Under the pieces are notes generated by a model, which did no database searches, had not been told where the DNA came from, and saw only the letters and a list, made by a program, of their open reading frames with translations. 64,000 nucleotides of DNA from Pseudomonadaceae bacterium (GTDB lineage: Bacteria; Pseudomonadota; Gammaproteobacteria; Pseudomonadales; Pseudomonadaceae). The translations under genes were made by a program, and so were the position numbers. The stretch covers positions 248,001 through 312,000 of the forward strand of contig CAAFUS010000006.1 in assembly GCA_900766265.1 (NCBI GenBank), read 5' to 3'. This document shows positions 26,069-34,927 of the stretch, one piece after another; the stretch's first letter is position 1, and each line of letters starts with the position of its first letter.

Positions 26069-26914
26069 ATGCCCCTTGCCCAATTGATAACGCCTGAACG
26101 GCTTGCCGAGCGCCTGGACCAGCCGGGGCTGGTCATCCTCGATTGCCGCTTCGCCCTGGACGACCCCGACCACGGCCGCAGCAGCCATGCCCAGGCACAT
26201 GTTCCGGGAGCGTTTTTCGCCGACCTCGAGCAGGACCTTTCCTCGCCCGTGAAGCCGGGCATCACCGGACGTCATCCGCTGCCGGACCCGCACACGCTGC
26301 AGGCCCGGCTGCGCCGCTGGGGCATCGACCAGGACAGCGAGATCGTGTTCTACGACGACGGCCCCGGCGCCTTCGCCGCCCGCGCCTGGTGGCTACTGCT
26401 CTGGCTCGGCAAGCGCGAGGGATTGTACCTGCTCGACGGTGGTTTCAAGGCCTGGCGCGCGGCCGGTCTGCCCGTGGACTCGCAAACTCCCGAGCCCGGT
26501 GCCGGGAATTTCACCGCCCGTCCCGACCCCAACCTGCTGATCGACGCCGACACCCTCACGCAACGCCTCGACGATTCCCAACTGGCCCTGCTCGACGCAC
26601 GCGCCCTGCCACGCTATCTGGGCGAAGTCGAGCCGATCGACCCTGTGGCCGGACATATTCCCGGCGCGTCCTGCATGCCGTTTACCGACAACCTGGATGC
26701 CCAGGGCCGGTTCCTGCCACCGGAGCACCTTCGCCAGCGCTTCGAGGCAGTTCTTGCGGACAAACCCGCGCAACAGACGGTCGTGTATTGCGGATCGGGT
26801 GTGACTGCCTGTCATAATGCGTTCGCCATCAGCCTAGCCGGCCTTGGCCTGCCCCGGCTCTATGCGGGGTCCTGGAGCGAATGGATCACCAATCCCCAGC
26901 GACCGATTGCATGA
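26069..26914 (+). CDS. sseA: sulfurtransferase (3-mercaptopyruvate/thiosulfate type)
   Basis: The 281-aa protein has two rhodanese domains: an inactive N-terminal one with ILDCRF and HVPGAFFADLEQDL, and a catalytic C-terminal one. The active-site Cys is C241 in the loop CGSGVT. This CGSGVT loop is typical of 3-mercaptopyruvate sulfurtransferases rather than thiosulfate rhodaneses (CRKGVT). It is divergent from rnd across 211 bp. Confidence 0.88.
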   Translation: MPLAQLITPERLAERLDQPGLVILDCRFALDDPDHGRSSHAQAHVPGAFFADLEQDLSSPVKPGITGRHPLPDPHTLQARLRRWGIDQDSEIVFYDDGPGAFAARAWWLLLWLGKREGLYLLDGGFKAWRAAGLPVDSQTPEPGAGNFTARPDPNLLIDADTLTQRLDDSQLALLDARALPRYLGEVEPIDPVAGHIPGASCMPFTDNLDAQGRFLPPEHLRQRFEAVLADKPAQQTVVYCGSGVTACHNAFAISLAGLGLPRLYAGSWSEWITNPQRPIA

Positions 26915-27117
26915 CCGGAGCGCGTTCGTCGCTCGAGCGCACGTCCGATCAAGGGTTGGTGGCCGACCGGTCACGAACCGCCCGAGCAGTTTCTGCTCGA
27001 TAGACTCTAAAATGCGCACGTTTCGGCTCCGTCAGCCTCTTTTCGGCGATGAGTCGCTCCAAGCGCAAGGGCCACGACGCCACGGGCCCAACCCGCATTC
27101 CCACAGGAGTAGTACCA

Positions 27118-28437
27118 ATGAAAAAAACAACATGGTTCAAAACCACCCTAGCGCTTGCCATCGGAGCCTTGTCCGGGCAGGCGCTGGCAGCGGGTTTTGC
27201 GCTGAACGAGCAAAGCATCAGCGGCATGGGTACCTCGTTCGCCGGACGCTCTTCGTCCGCCGACGACGCCACCACCCTGTTCGGCAACCCGGCCGGCATG
27301 TCACGCCTCAAGCGTGAGGAAGTCAGCTTCGGCATGGCGGCGATTCATGCCAAGACCGATATCAAGAACAGCTCCGGCTCCTTCTCCGGCCCAGCCCTGG
27401 GTGGCGCAACCCTGCCTTACGGCGGAAGCAACGACGGGGACATGGTTCCGTTCACCGCCGTTCCGATGGGCTACTACGTCAAACCGATCGACGACCAATG
27501 GGCCGTCGGGGTCGGTATCTACGTACCCTTCGGCCTGGTCTCCGACTATGAGAGTGGCTACCAGGGCCGTTACTTCGGTGACTACAGCGAAGTACGGGTG
27601 ATCACCGTGCAGCCCACCGTCAGCTACCGCTTCAACGAGAAGCTGTCGGTAGGCTTCGGTCCGACCATCAACCGTATCGATGGCGAACTGCAGAGCGCAT
27701 CGCCGAACGCGACCGGCCCGCTCGGCTCCAACGACGGGCGCGTCAAAGTCACCGGCGACGACACGGCCCTGGGCTTCAACGCCGGCGTCCTCTATGAGTT
27801 CTCTCCGAGCACCCGTGCCGGCCTGACCTATCACTCCAAGGTCGATTACAAGCTCGAAGGCGATACCCGTCTTTCCGGCCCTGGATTCGGCGCGGCTTCC
27901 GGCAAATACAAGGCCTCCCTCGACCTCGAAACGCCCGAGTCCGTGGACGTGTCGGTGACCCACGACCTCAACGACCAGTGGACTCTGTATGCCGGTGCGA
28001 TGTGGACCCGCTGGAGCCGCTTCGAAGCCATCATCATCGAAAACCAGGGCATTCCCGGCCCCCTGCAGGGGAACCTGGCGCCCATCGTCGAAGAGCAGGA
28101 TTGGCACGACACGTGGTCCTACGCCGTTGGTGCGGCCTACAAGCTGAACCGCGAGTGGACGCTACGGGCCGGCCTGGCGTTCGATCAGAGCCCGACCAAC
28201 AACGTCCACCGTTCGCCTCGCATCCCAACCGGCGACCGCACCGCTGTAAGCCTTGGATTGGCCTGGAACCCGACCAACGACGTCACCGTGGACCTCGCCT
28301 ACTCCTACCTGTGGGAAGAGGAGATCGACGTGAACCGGAGCCGGACGTATCAAGGTGGCGCGCTCGAAGCCAACTACGATGCGACCTTCAAGAACCGCGC
28401 CCATGGTTTCGGCGCTGCCTTGAGTTACCGCTTCTAA
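27118..28437 (+). CDS. fadL: outer-membrane long-chain fatty acid porin, FadL/OmpP1 family
   Basis: The 439-aa protein has a signal peptide (MKKTTWFKTTLALAIGALSG, cleavage after ALA). The FadL N-terminal hatch motif GFALNEQSISGMGTSFAGRS and NPAGMSRL follow. It is a beta-barrel to the terminal Phe (ALSYRF), as expected for outer-membrane insertion. It probably transports long-chain fatty acids or other hydrophobic compounds. The ATG at 27118 has ACAGGAG upstream. Confidence 0.9.
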   Translation: MKKTTWFKTTLALAIGALSGQALAAGFALNEQSISGMGTSFAGRSSSADDATTLFGNPAGMSRLKREEVSFGMAAIHAKTDIKNSSGSFSGPALGGATLPYGGSNDGDMVPFTAVPMGYYVKPIDDQWAVGVGIYVPFGLVSDYESGYQGRYFGDYSEVRVITVQPTVSYRFNEKLSVGFGPTINRIDGELQSASPNATGPLGSNDGRVKVTGDDTALGFNAGVLYEFSPSTRAGLTYHSKVDYKLEGDTRLSGPGFGAASGKYKASLDLETPESVDVSVTHDLNDQWTLYAGAMWTRWSRFEAIIIENQGIPGPLQGNLAPIVEEQDWHDTWSYAVGAAYKLNREWTLRAGLAFDQSPTNNVHRSPRIPTGDRTAVSLGLAWNPTNDVTVDLAYSYLWEEEIDVNRSRTYQGGALEANYDATFKNRAHGFGAALSYRF

Positions 28438-28605
28438 GCCTGCTATACGTTGGCAGCGGAGCCGCCCGGGTCCGCTGCCACCGATGGGTGATATCTCACC
28501 ATAAGCGCGCGATAGTCGCGCCATCCTCAGCTACGCTTGCCGTCACCTGGCTGCGATGTCGCGTAAGCGACGTCGATAACAATTACACAGCCGCGAGACG
28601 ACGCC

Positions 28606-29220
28606 ATGACGACCTTTCTCACTGCCCTTCCCGAGCGGCTTTCGCTGCTGCTGGTCGATGACCACCGTATTTTCCTGGACGGCCTCAGACTTGCCCTCCA
28701 GCCCCTGAGCAAAGGGTTGACCATCCAGACCGCACAGAGCGCCGCCGAGGCACAAGCGCTGCTCGATGAAAACGATTTCGACCTCATCCTCCTGGACCTT
28801 CGCCTGCCCGACAGACCCGGTCTCGAACTGTTGCAGTGCTGGCGCGATGTAGGGCGGATCACCCCGGTCGCCATACTCAGCGCAAGCGATTCCAACCTCG
28901 AGGTCCATGGTGCGTTGGCGGCCGGCGCCCTGGGCTTCATCCCCAAAAGCGCCGACGGCGATCTGCTGCGCGAGGCGGTGACGCGGTTGTTGCTCGGCGA
29001 AACGCTTCCGCTGCCGCCCTTCGAGGGACCGTCGCTGACCCCACGCCAACGCGAGATCCTGTCGCTACTGGCCGAGGGACTACCCAACAAATCCATCAGT
29101 CGGCGCCTGGGTCTCTCCGAGGACACGGTCAAGACCCATCTCAAGATGCTGTTCCAGGAACTGAACGTGCATACCCGCACCGCCTGCGTCAGCGCAGCGC
29201 GTCAGTGCGGCTGGCTGTAG
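28606..29220 (+). CDS. response regulator, NarL/LuxR family
   Basis: The 204-aa protein has a receiver at about residues 12-128, with acidic pair D18/D19, phospho-acceptor D64 (LLDLRLPDRPG) and K114 (FIPKSA). A LuxR-type HTH follows at about 142-200 (LTPRQREILSLLAEGLPNKS). Its last 19 bases overlap the end of the hybrid kinase gene on the other strand, so the pair is likely a cognate system. The signal and targets are unknown. Confidence 0.9.
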   Translation: MTTFLTALPERLSLLLVDDHRIFLDGLRLALQPLSKGLTIQTAQSAAEAQALLDENDFDLILLDLRLPDRPGLELLQCWRDVGRITPVAILSASDSNLEVHGALAAGALGFIPKSADGDLLREAVTRLLLGETLPLPPFEGPSLTPRQREILSLLAEGLPNKSISRRLGLSEDTVKTHLKMLFQELNVHTRTACVSAARQCGWL

Positions 29221-31019
29221 ACACATTCAGCACCTGACGAGCGTACCGGCTGCTCGCGGGCCGACATCAGGCGCGTCAGCGCTTGGCGCAAGCGCGCCGG
29301 TAGCAACGGTTTGCTCAACAGCGTGACATGCGCCTGGGTGCAGCGTTCGCGCAGGCCCGGATTGACCTCCGCGCTGATCAGAAGCGCGGGAACCATCCAG
29401 CCGGCGGCCTCGCGCAGTCGCTCCAACGTCCGCAAACCGTCCTCCCCTTCGGCTAGGCGATAATCACTGATCAACAGCTGGGGCCATGCCGGCTCCACAT
29501 CCTGCAGCGCCTGCTCCGCGTCGGCGAACGCGCCGACCTGGCAACCCCAGCGCTCCAGAAGCCCCTGCAGGGCCTGGCGACCCGCCGGGTCGTCTTCGAT
29601 CAGCAATACCCGCCCGACCGCTGCGCCCGAAGCGGCGACGCCCGGCTCAGGTATGCGTCGCGCAGCGGCAGGCAGCTGCAATCGGAAACGGGTGCCCTCG
29701 CCCTTGGCGGAGATCAGATGCAGCGGGTAATCGAGCAGGCTGGCCAACTGCCGAACGATCGACAATCCCAAGCCGTATCCCTGGTCTCCCGTCACACCCA
29801 ACTGGCAAAACTCGTCGAAGGCGCGCGACTGCTCCGCCTGGTCCAGACCGCAGCCGTCGTCCCCCACCTCTAGCGAAACGAACGCGGCCTCTTGCTCTGC
29901 AACCAGCCAGACGTTTCGGGCACTGGCGTGCCGCAGCGCATTGCTCAACAGGTTGCGTAGCAACCTTTCCAGCAGTACCGGATCGCTCCGCACCCACAGG
30001 TCATCTCGACACCCGAGCCTGATCTCAAGGCCCTTTTCGTCGATTTCGGCTCTGGCCTCACCTGCCAGTCGCGCCAGCAGAGGACGCAACGGCATGGGTT
30101 TGGCGTGTACCTCGATGGAGGTAGGCGACAACGACAATCGCGTGTAATCGAGCACCGACTCCAGCATCTGACCCAGCTGCGCCACCGACGCCTGGAGATT
30201 GGCGCTTACCCGCAGCACTTCCGGTTCGCTCGCATGCTCGCACAAGTGCTGGGTATAGAGCCCCATGGCGTTGAGCGGCTGGCGCAGGTCATGGCTCACC
30301 GTTGCCAGCAAGCGGGTGCGGCTTGCATCGTCGCGTTCCGCCCGGCGGCGGGCGATGTTGAGCAGACGGAGGTTGAGCCAGGCGCTACGGTGTCCATGCT
30401 CGAGCAGATAGGCCCCGGTGGTGCCGATCAGGTTGGTGCACCCGAGAAACAGCAACTGGTCGGCGAAGATCACCGAGTCCTGACCAAGCCAGAGCCCGAG
30501 CAGCATGAACGCAGCATAAAGCGTCCATCCGCAAACGCAGATGGCGCGGAACGGAAGGCTCGGCAAGAGCACATAGCCGAACAGCAACAGCAGGTACAGC
30601 TCTTCGAGCAACATCGCCTGTCCCTGCAACCATCGCAGGTAAATCAGCGCCACCACGTTCAACCCTACCAACAGATAGCACGCGGCGAAGACGAACTGGG
30701 CGGGCCCAGGCTTGCTCTTTGGATGTCGGTAATACAAGCAAGAGAACAGAATCACCCCAATGTTGAACAGACGCAGCGGTAATACCGACAACGCGGCGTT
30801 AAACGGCATGGAGACAAAGTCGATGACGGCATAGGCGAGATGAAACGCGACCGCCGCCACGACGACCAGCACCTGCCCCCAGTGCTGCTGGATATAGCGA
30901 AACCGCTGTTCGACGAATTTAGGCTCCAGCTCGTCGATGAAACGAAGCCGTCGATGGCCGCGCTGCTGCTGCGCCAACAGCAGCCGCTCCTGTTGGTCCA
31001 GGCTTAGGGTCGTGTCCAT
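29202..31019 (-). CDS. hybrid sensor histidine kinase/response regulator
   Basis: The 605-aa protein has about six membrane helices in residues 45-200 (VLVVVAAVAFHLAYAVIDFV onward) and no large periplasmic domain. HisKA carries the H-box SHDLRQPLNAMG. HATPase motifs are NLLSNALRHA, DDGCGLDQ and GYGLGLSIVRQLA. A C-terminal receiver has LLIEDDPAGRQAL, the phospho-acceptor Asp in LLISDYRL and Lys in LLSKPLLP. It is convergent and overlapping with the LuxR-type regulator. Similar kinases sense hydrophobic or redox cues, but the signal here is not evident. Confidence 0.92.
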   Translation of the reverse strand: MDTTLSLDQQERLLLAQQQRGHRRLRFIDELEPKFVEQRFRYIQQHWGQVLVVVAAVAFHLAYAVIDFVSMPFNAALSVLPLRLFNIGVILFSCLYYRHPKSKPGPAQFVFAACYLLVGLNVVALIYLRWLQGQAMLLEELYLLLLFGYVLLPSLPFRAICVCGWTLYAAFMLLGLWLGQDSVIFADQLLFLGCTNLIGTTGAYLLEHGHRSAWLNLRLLNIARRRAERDDASRTRLLATVSHDLRQPLNAMGLYTQHLCEHASEPEVLRVSANLQASVAQLGQMLESVLDYTRLSLSPTSIEVHAKPMPLRPLLARLAGEARAEIDEKGLEIRLGCRDDLWVRSDPVLLERLLRNLLSNALRHASARNVWLVAEQEAAFVSLEVGDDGCGLDQAEQSRAFDEFCQLGVTGDQGYGLGLSIVRQLASLLDYPLHLISAKGEGTRFRLQLPAAARRIPEPGVAASGAAVGRVLLIEDDPAGRQALQGLLERWGCQVGAFADAEQALQDVEPAWPQLLISDYRLAEGEDGLRTLERLREAAGWMVPALLISAEVNPGLRERCTQAHVTLLSKPLLPARLRQALTRLMSAREQPVRSSGAECVYSQPH

Positions 31020-31089
31020 GGGATGACGCCAGGTGAGGTGACCACAGGATCATAGGCGGCGGGCAACCGTAGCGCCTCACCCGGACGGG

Positions 31090-31635
31090 TCAATCGCGCA
31101 GCGCCTGTTCGACAGCGGCAAGCAGTGCCGGATCGTCGGGTTTGACCTTGCTGGGGAAATACGCGACCACTTTGCCGTGGCGGTCGACCACGTACTTGTA
31201 GAAATTCCAGCGCGGCGCCTGCCCGGCCTGCTCGGCCAGCTCCCGGAACATCGGCGTCGCATCGCTGCCGCGCACCGGCTGGGTCGCCGCCATGGCGAAG
31301 GTCACGCCGTAATTGACGTAGCAGACCTTGGCCGTCTCCTCCGGATCGTCGGATTCCTGGAAGAAATCGTCTGACGGCACGCCCAGTACCTCCAGGCCCT
31401 GCCCCCTGTAGCGCTGGTAAAGCGCCTCGAGACCTTCGAACTGCGGCGCGAAACCGCAATGACTCGCGGTGTTCACCACCACCAGCGCCTTGCCCTTGAA
31501 ACGCTCGCACAGATCCAGCGTCTGGTTCGACCGCAGGGCCGGCAGCTCATGCTGCAGCAGCGCGGGGCAACTTTCGGCATAGGCCGCGGAACCGGCGACG
31601 GCCCAGAGTGCAATGGCAAGCAGGACGGCTTTCAT
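31090..31635 (-). CDS. exported glutathione peroxidase family protein
   Basis: The 181-aa protein has a signal peptide (MKAVLLAIALWAVAGSAAYA), so it should act in the periplasm. The Gpx fold motif VVVNTASHCGFAPQFEGLEA carries the peroxidatic Cys at about 59, and WNFYKYVVDRHGKV supplies the conserved Trp. It contains Cys, not selenocysteine. Lipid hydroperoxides or H2O2 are likely substrates, with thioredoxin or glutathione as reductant. Confidence 0.9.
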   Translation of the reverse strand: MKAVLLAIALWAVAGSAAYAESCPALLQHELPALRSNQTLDLCERFKGKALVVVNTASHCGFAPQFEGLEALYQRYRGQGLEVLGVPSDDFFQESDDPEETAKVCYVNYGVTFAMAATQPVRGSDATPMFRELAEQAGQAPRWNFYKYVVDRHGKVVAYFPSKVKPDDPALLAAVEQALRD

Positions 31636-32038
31636 GGCTGTTCCCCTCGGACTCGGATGATGGCCAAGCTACGCCGCACCACAGGAAACGGCAATGCGCA
31701 CCGAATCGCTAACGCAGACTCAGAGCCTAGAACAGGCTCTGCGAGGAGCGCGACAGGTGCCGAACTGCTCGACCCAGCGGTCGGCGCGGCGTCAGGCCTG
31801 CAGCAGCTCGGCGATGTTGCGTTCGGCCAGCGGATTGTTGCGCACGCCCGCAGCGGCCTGCTGCATGGCTTTCTGCATCTCAGCAGTGCAGGAGCACGGC
31901 GGGCATGGGACCGACTCACGAAACGGGGAGGAGGTGACGAACACCAGCGTAGGCAGAGCGTCCAGCCAAGCGGCCGTTCGGAGGCCCGGCGTCCGGCGTT
32001 GCCCGAACATCATCCCGCAGGCCGCCGGCAGCCAGCCG
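31636..32038 (-). other. gap between gpx and cobS with one unexplained frame
   Basis: About 400 bp lie between cobS and the gpx gene. On the minus strand a frame of 84 codons (32046 to 31792) overlaps the cobS stop. Its C-terminal part (MQKAMQQAAAGVRNNPLAER) looks protein-like, while the N-terminal part does not. It may be a remnant of a lost gene or a small real ORF. No promoter or RNA is recognised. A 9-bp inverted repeat (GAGCCTAGA / ACAGGCTC type) near 31720-31740 is weak. Confidence 0.3.
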
Positions 32039-32761
32039 TCAACCAAGCGCCAGACTCACCAGCAGGGCGCATTCGAGCAGCTCCAGCAGCGCGCCGGCGG
32101 TATCGCCAGTGGTGCCGCCGAGGCGCGCCATCATCCACTGCCGCAGCAGGATGAAAAGCACGACACCGACCAGCAGCGGCCACCCGCCGCCAAGCGCCAG
32201 GGCAAACAGTGCGACGGCCGCCAGCACCGCCTTGGCGGGCCCTCTGGGCAGGTGGTCGGCCAGCGCCTGCCCTAGCCCACCCGCTCGCACGTAAGGCGTG
32301 CTGAGAAAGAGCGCAAGCAACGCGCTTCTCCCAAGTATCGGCACCAGCAATAGCGCCAACCACTGCCGTTGCTCGACCAGCGCGACCAGCGCGGCGCACT
32401 TGAGCAGCAGCGCCAAGACCAGCACGACCACGGCCGCAGGACCGCTGCGCGGATCCTTCATGATCGCCAGGGTGCGTTCTCGGTCGCCGAAGCCGCCGAG
32501 CCAGGCATCGGCACTGTCGGCCAGGCCGTCCAGATGCAGCGCGCCGGTCAACCCCACCCACAGGGCGAGCAGGAGCGCGGCCTGCAACAAGGCGGGCGCG
32601 CCATCGAGCATCGTGCCGGCGAGCACCAGCAGAACGCCGAGCAGCGCGCCGACCAGCGGGTAGTACAGCAGCGAGCGGCCCACATCCTCCGCAGCCGGCA
32701 TGCCGGACAGGCGAACCGGCAGGCAGGTGAGGAACTGCACCGCAATCATCAATGCTTGCAT
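32039..32761 (-). CDS. cobS: adenosylcobinamide-GDP ribazoletransferase (cobalamin synthase)
   Basis: CobS (CobV in Pseudomonas usage) joins adenosylcobinamide-GDP to alpha-ribazole(-phosphate) at the membrane. The 240-aa hydrophobic protein starts MQALMIAVQFLTCLPVRLSG. It has the motif GALHLDGLADSADAWLGG, with acidic metal ligands, and about six membrane helices. Its start overlaps the end of the phosphatase gene by 13 bp. It is the last gene of the cobalamin operon. Confidence 0.94.
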   Translation of the reverse strand: MQALMIAVQFLTCLPVRLSGMPAAEDVGRSLLYYPLVGALLGVLLVLAGTMLDGAPALLQAALLLALWVGLTGALHLDGLADSADAWLGGFGDRERTLAIMKDPRSGPAAVVVLVLALLLKCAALVALVEQRQWLALLLVPILGRSALLALFLSTPYVRAGGLGQALADHLPRGPAKAVLAAVALFALALGGGWPLLVGVVLFILLRQWMMARLGGTTGDTAGALLELLECALLVSLALG

Positions 32762-33357
32762 CGAGCGACGCCCTTCTGCGATGGGCCGCAGGCCTGGTCC
32801 GGCCGGCACATGGCGACGTCTCCCAACCGATGCAACTCGCCATGGCCGACCACCACCTCGAGCAGCCGCTCGCGGGGCAAGCCCTGCGCCCTCGCCAGCA
32901 ACAAGCGCATGACGCCGGCGTGGGTGATCAGCAGCAATCGCCGGCCCGCATGTCGCCCGTACAGCTCGGCCATCGCGCCCAGCACGCGCCGCTCGAAAGC
33001 GGCCAGGGTTTCGCCGCCCGGCGGCGTGAAGCGGTAGGGGTCGCGCCAGAAATGCCCCAGATCATCCGGCGCTGTTTCCATGAGTTCGGCGGCGCTGCGC
33101 CCTTCCCACTCGCCGAAATGCAGCTCTCGCAGGTCAGCATGGACCTCCAGCGGCAGCCGACGCTCGTCAGCAAGCACGCGGGCGAAAGCGGCGCAGCGCT
33201 GCAGGGGCGAGGTCACCAGCACATCCCAGGGTCCGGCGTTCTGAATGGAACACTGCATCTGCCGCCAACCGGCCGAGGTCAGGGCGTCATCGAGACTGCC
33301 GCGAAAACCGCCGCCGTGCTCGGTTTCGCCATGGCGCAGCAGCTCGATCAGGCTCAT
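32749..33357 (-). CDS. cobC: alpha-ribazole-5'-phosphate phosphatase-like histidine phosphatase
   Basis: The 202-aa protein starts MSLIELLRHGETEHGGGFRG. The phosphohistidine motif LLRHGETE is at residues 6-13. The second His is in LLITHAGVMRLLLARAQG, and the acidic ELHFGEWEG segment is typical of the histidine phosphatase clan. By position it would remove the phosphate of alpha-ribazole phosphate or adenosylcobalamin phosphate. Start and stop overlap the neighbouring cob genes. Confidence 0.9.
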   Translation of the reverse strand: MSLIELLRHGETEHGGGFRGSLDDALTSAGWRQMQCSIQNAGPWDVLVTSPLQRCAAFARVLADERRLPLEVHADLRELHFGEWEGRSAAELMETAPDDLGHFWRDPYRFTPPGGETLAAFERRVLGAMAELYGRHAGRRLLLITHAGVMRLLLARAQGLPRERLLEVVVGHGELHRLGDVAMCRPDQACGPSQKGVARCKH

Positions 33358-34409
33358 GCGGGGCGGTCCGAAACGGCCGCCTCGGCGAAGGTCGCCATCC
33401 CGCCGTGCAACAGGCAGGCCTGCTGCAGCAGCGTTACCGCCAGCGCCGCGCCGCTGCCCTCGCCCAGGCGCAGCCCCAGGTCCAGCAGTGGCTCGGCTTC
33501 CAGAGCCTGCAGCACGGCGACATGGCCCGGCTCGGCCGAACGATGCGCGAAGATCAGCCAGGGGCGACACGCCGGATTGAGCCGCACCGCGCACAGCGCC
33601 GCCACGCTGCAGATGAAGCCGTCCACCAGTGCCGGCACGCCCTGCTGAGCGCACGCGAGATAGGCGCCGGTGAGCGCCGCGATCTCGAACCCGCCCAGGC
33701 GGCGCAGGGCCTCGACGGGGGGCCTCGCCAGGGGACCGTGCAACGCCAGCGCCGCGTCGAGCACTGCCAGCTTGCGCCGCAGGCCCACAGCGTCCAGACC
33801 GGTGCCGGGGCCGCACAGGTCGGCCGGCGCGGCATCGAGCAAGGCGGCCGCCAGCGCACTGGCGGACGTGGTGTTGCCGATGCCCATTTCACCGCCGATG
33901 AACAGCCGGGCGCCGTCCGCCAGGGCGCGCGCGACGCTATCGCGTCCGGCCGCCAGCGCCCGGGCACATTGCTCAGCCGTCATGGCCGGTTCGCGGGTCA
34001 TGTTCGCCGTGCCGGCGCCGAGCCCCAGCTGTAAGACGCCTGGCAGGGGTTCGATCGGACATGCCAGCCCCAGGTCGATAACCTCCAGCGGCGCATCGAG
34101 GGCTCTGGCCAGGACGCTGATGGCTGCCCCGCCGCGTACGAAGTTGCGCAGCATCTCGCCGGTCACCGCTTGCGGATAGGCCGATACGCCCTCTTCCACC
34201 ACGCCGTGGTCTCCGGCGAAGACGCTGACCCAGACACGCTCGATGGCCGGACGCTCGCGGCCCTGCAAGGCCGCCAGCTCGATGGCCAGGGTTTCCAGGC
34301 GCCCCAGCGCGCCGCGGGGTTTCGTCAACTGGTTCTGCCGGGCCTCGGCGGCGCGGCGCACCGAATCGTCCGCCGCCCTGCACGGCGCATTCCACCATCG
34401 ATCGGTCAT
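33354..34409 (-). CDS. cobT: nicotinate-nucleotide--dimethylbenzimidazole phosphoribosyltransferase
   Basis: CobT (CobU in Pseudomonas usage) makes alpha-ribazole phosphate from dimethylbenzimidazole. The 351-aa protein has KPRGALGRLETLA near residue 30. VFAGDHGVVEEGVSAYPQAV and GGEMGIGNTTSASALAAAL follow, and the catalytic Glu lies in the GEGSGAALA region. It overlaps cobC and cobU by four bases on each side. Confidence 0.96.
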   Translation of the reverse strand: MTDRWWNAPCRAADDSVRRAAEARQNQLTKPRGALGRLETLAIELAALQGRERPAIERVWVSVFAGDHGVVEEGVSAYPQAVTGEMLRNFVRGGAAISVLARALDAPLEVIDLGLACPIEPLPGVLQLGLGAGTANMTREPAMTAEQCARALAAGRDSVARALADGARLFIGGEMGIGNTTSASALAAALLDAAPADLCGPGTGLDAVGLRRKLAVLDAALALHGPLARPPVEALRRLGGFEIAALTGAYLACAQQGVPALVDGFICSVAALCAVRLNPACRPWLIFAHRSAEPGHVAVLQALEAEPLLDLGLRLGEGSGAALAVTLLQQACLLHGGMATFAEAAVSDRPA

Positions 34410-34927
34410 GCAAGGGTTCCTTTGAGCATCATGGGTAGTCCGGCCACGGTGAAGACGACCCGTTCGGCTCGCTCGGCCACGGTCTGGTGCAGCCAGCCCG
34501 CCTCGTCGACGTAACGCCGGGTCAGCTCGCCCAGCGGCACCACGCCGAGCCCGGTTTCATTGCTGACCAGGATGATCCGCCCCGGCGCATCCTCGAGCAC
34601 CGCCAGCACCGCATCGCGCTCGGCGGCCAGCCGGGTCGCATCCTCGGCGAGCAGCAGGTTGGTCAGCCATAGGGTAAGGCAATCGACCAGCACGCAACGC
34701 CCGGCCCCGGCGTGCTCGCGCAGTACCCGGGCCAGCTGCAGCGGCTCCTCCACCAGCGTCCAGCTGGACGGGCGACGCGCCCGGTGCTGAGCCACGCGCT
34801 CGGCCATCTCACCATCCAGCGGCTCGCTGGTGGCCACGTAGGTGACGGTCAGCCCGCTGTCCCGGGCCAAGCATTCGGCCAGGCGACTCTTGCCGGAACG
34901 GGCACCGCCGAGAATCAGATCGATCAT
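34406..34927 (-). CDS. cobU: adenosylcobinamide kinase / guanylyltransferase
   Basis: CobU (CobP) phosphorylates and guanylylates adenosylcobinamide. The 173-aa protein has the P-loop GGARSGKSRLAE at residues 7-18, YVATSEPLDGEM, the guanylylated-His region (RVAQHRARRPSSW) and VDCLTLWLTNLL. The start at 34927 overlaps the cobQ stop (ATGA). Confidence 0.96.
   Translation of the reverse strand: MIDLILGGARSGKSRLAECLARDSGLTVTYVATSEPLDGEMAERVAQHRARRPSSWTLVEEPLQLARVLREHAGAGRCVLVDCLTLWLTNLLLAEDATRLAAERDAVLAVLEDAPGRIILVSNETGLGVVPLGELTRRYVDEAGWLHQTVAERAERVVFTVAGLPMMLKGTLA

Noticed and set aside
26983..26999. CGAGCAG-TTT-CTGCTCG hairpin downstream of the sulfurtransferase as a terminator
   Set aside because: It lacks a following T-tract; left unannotated.
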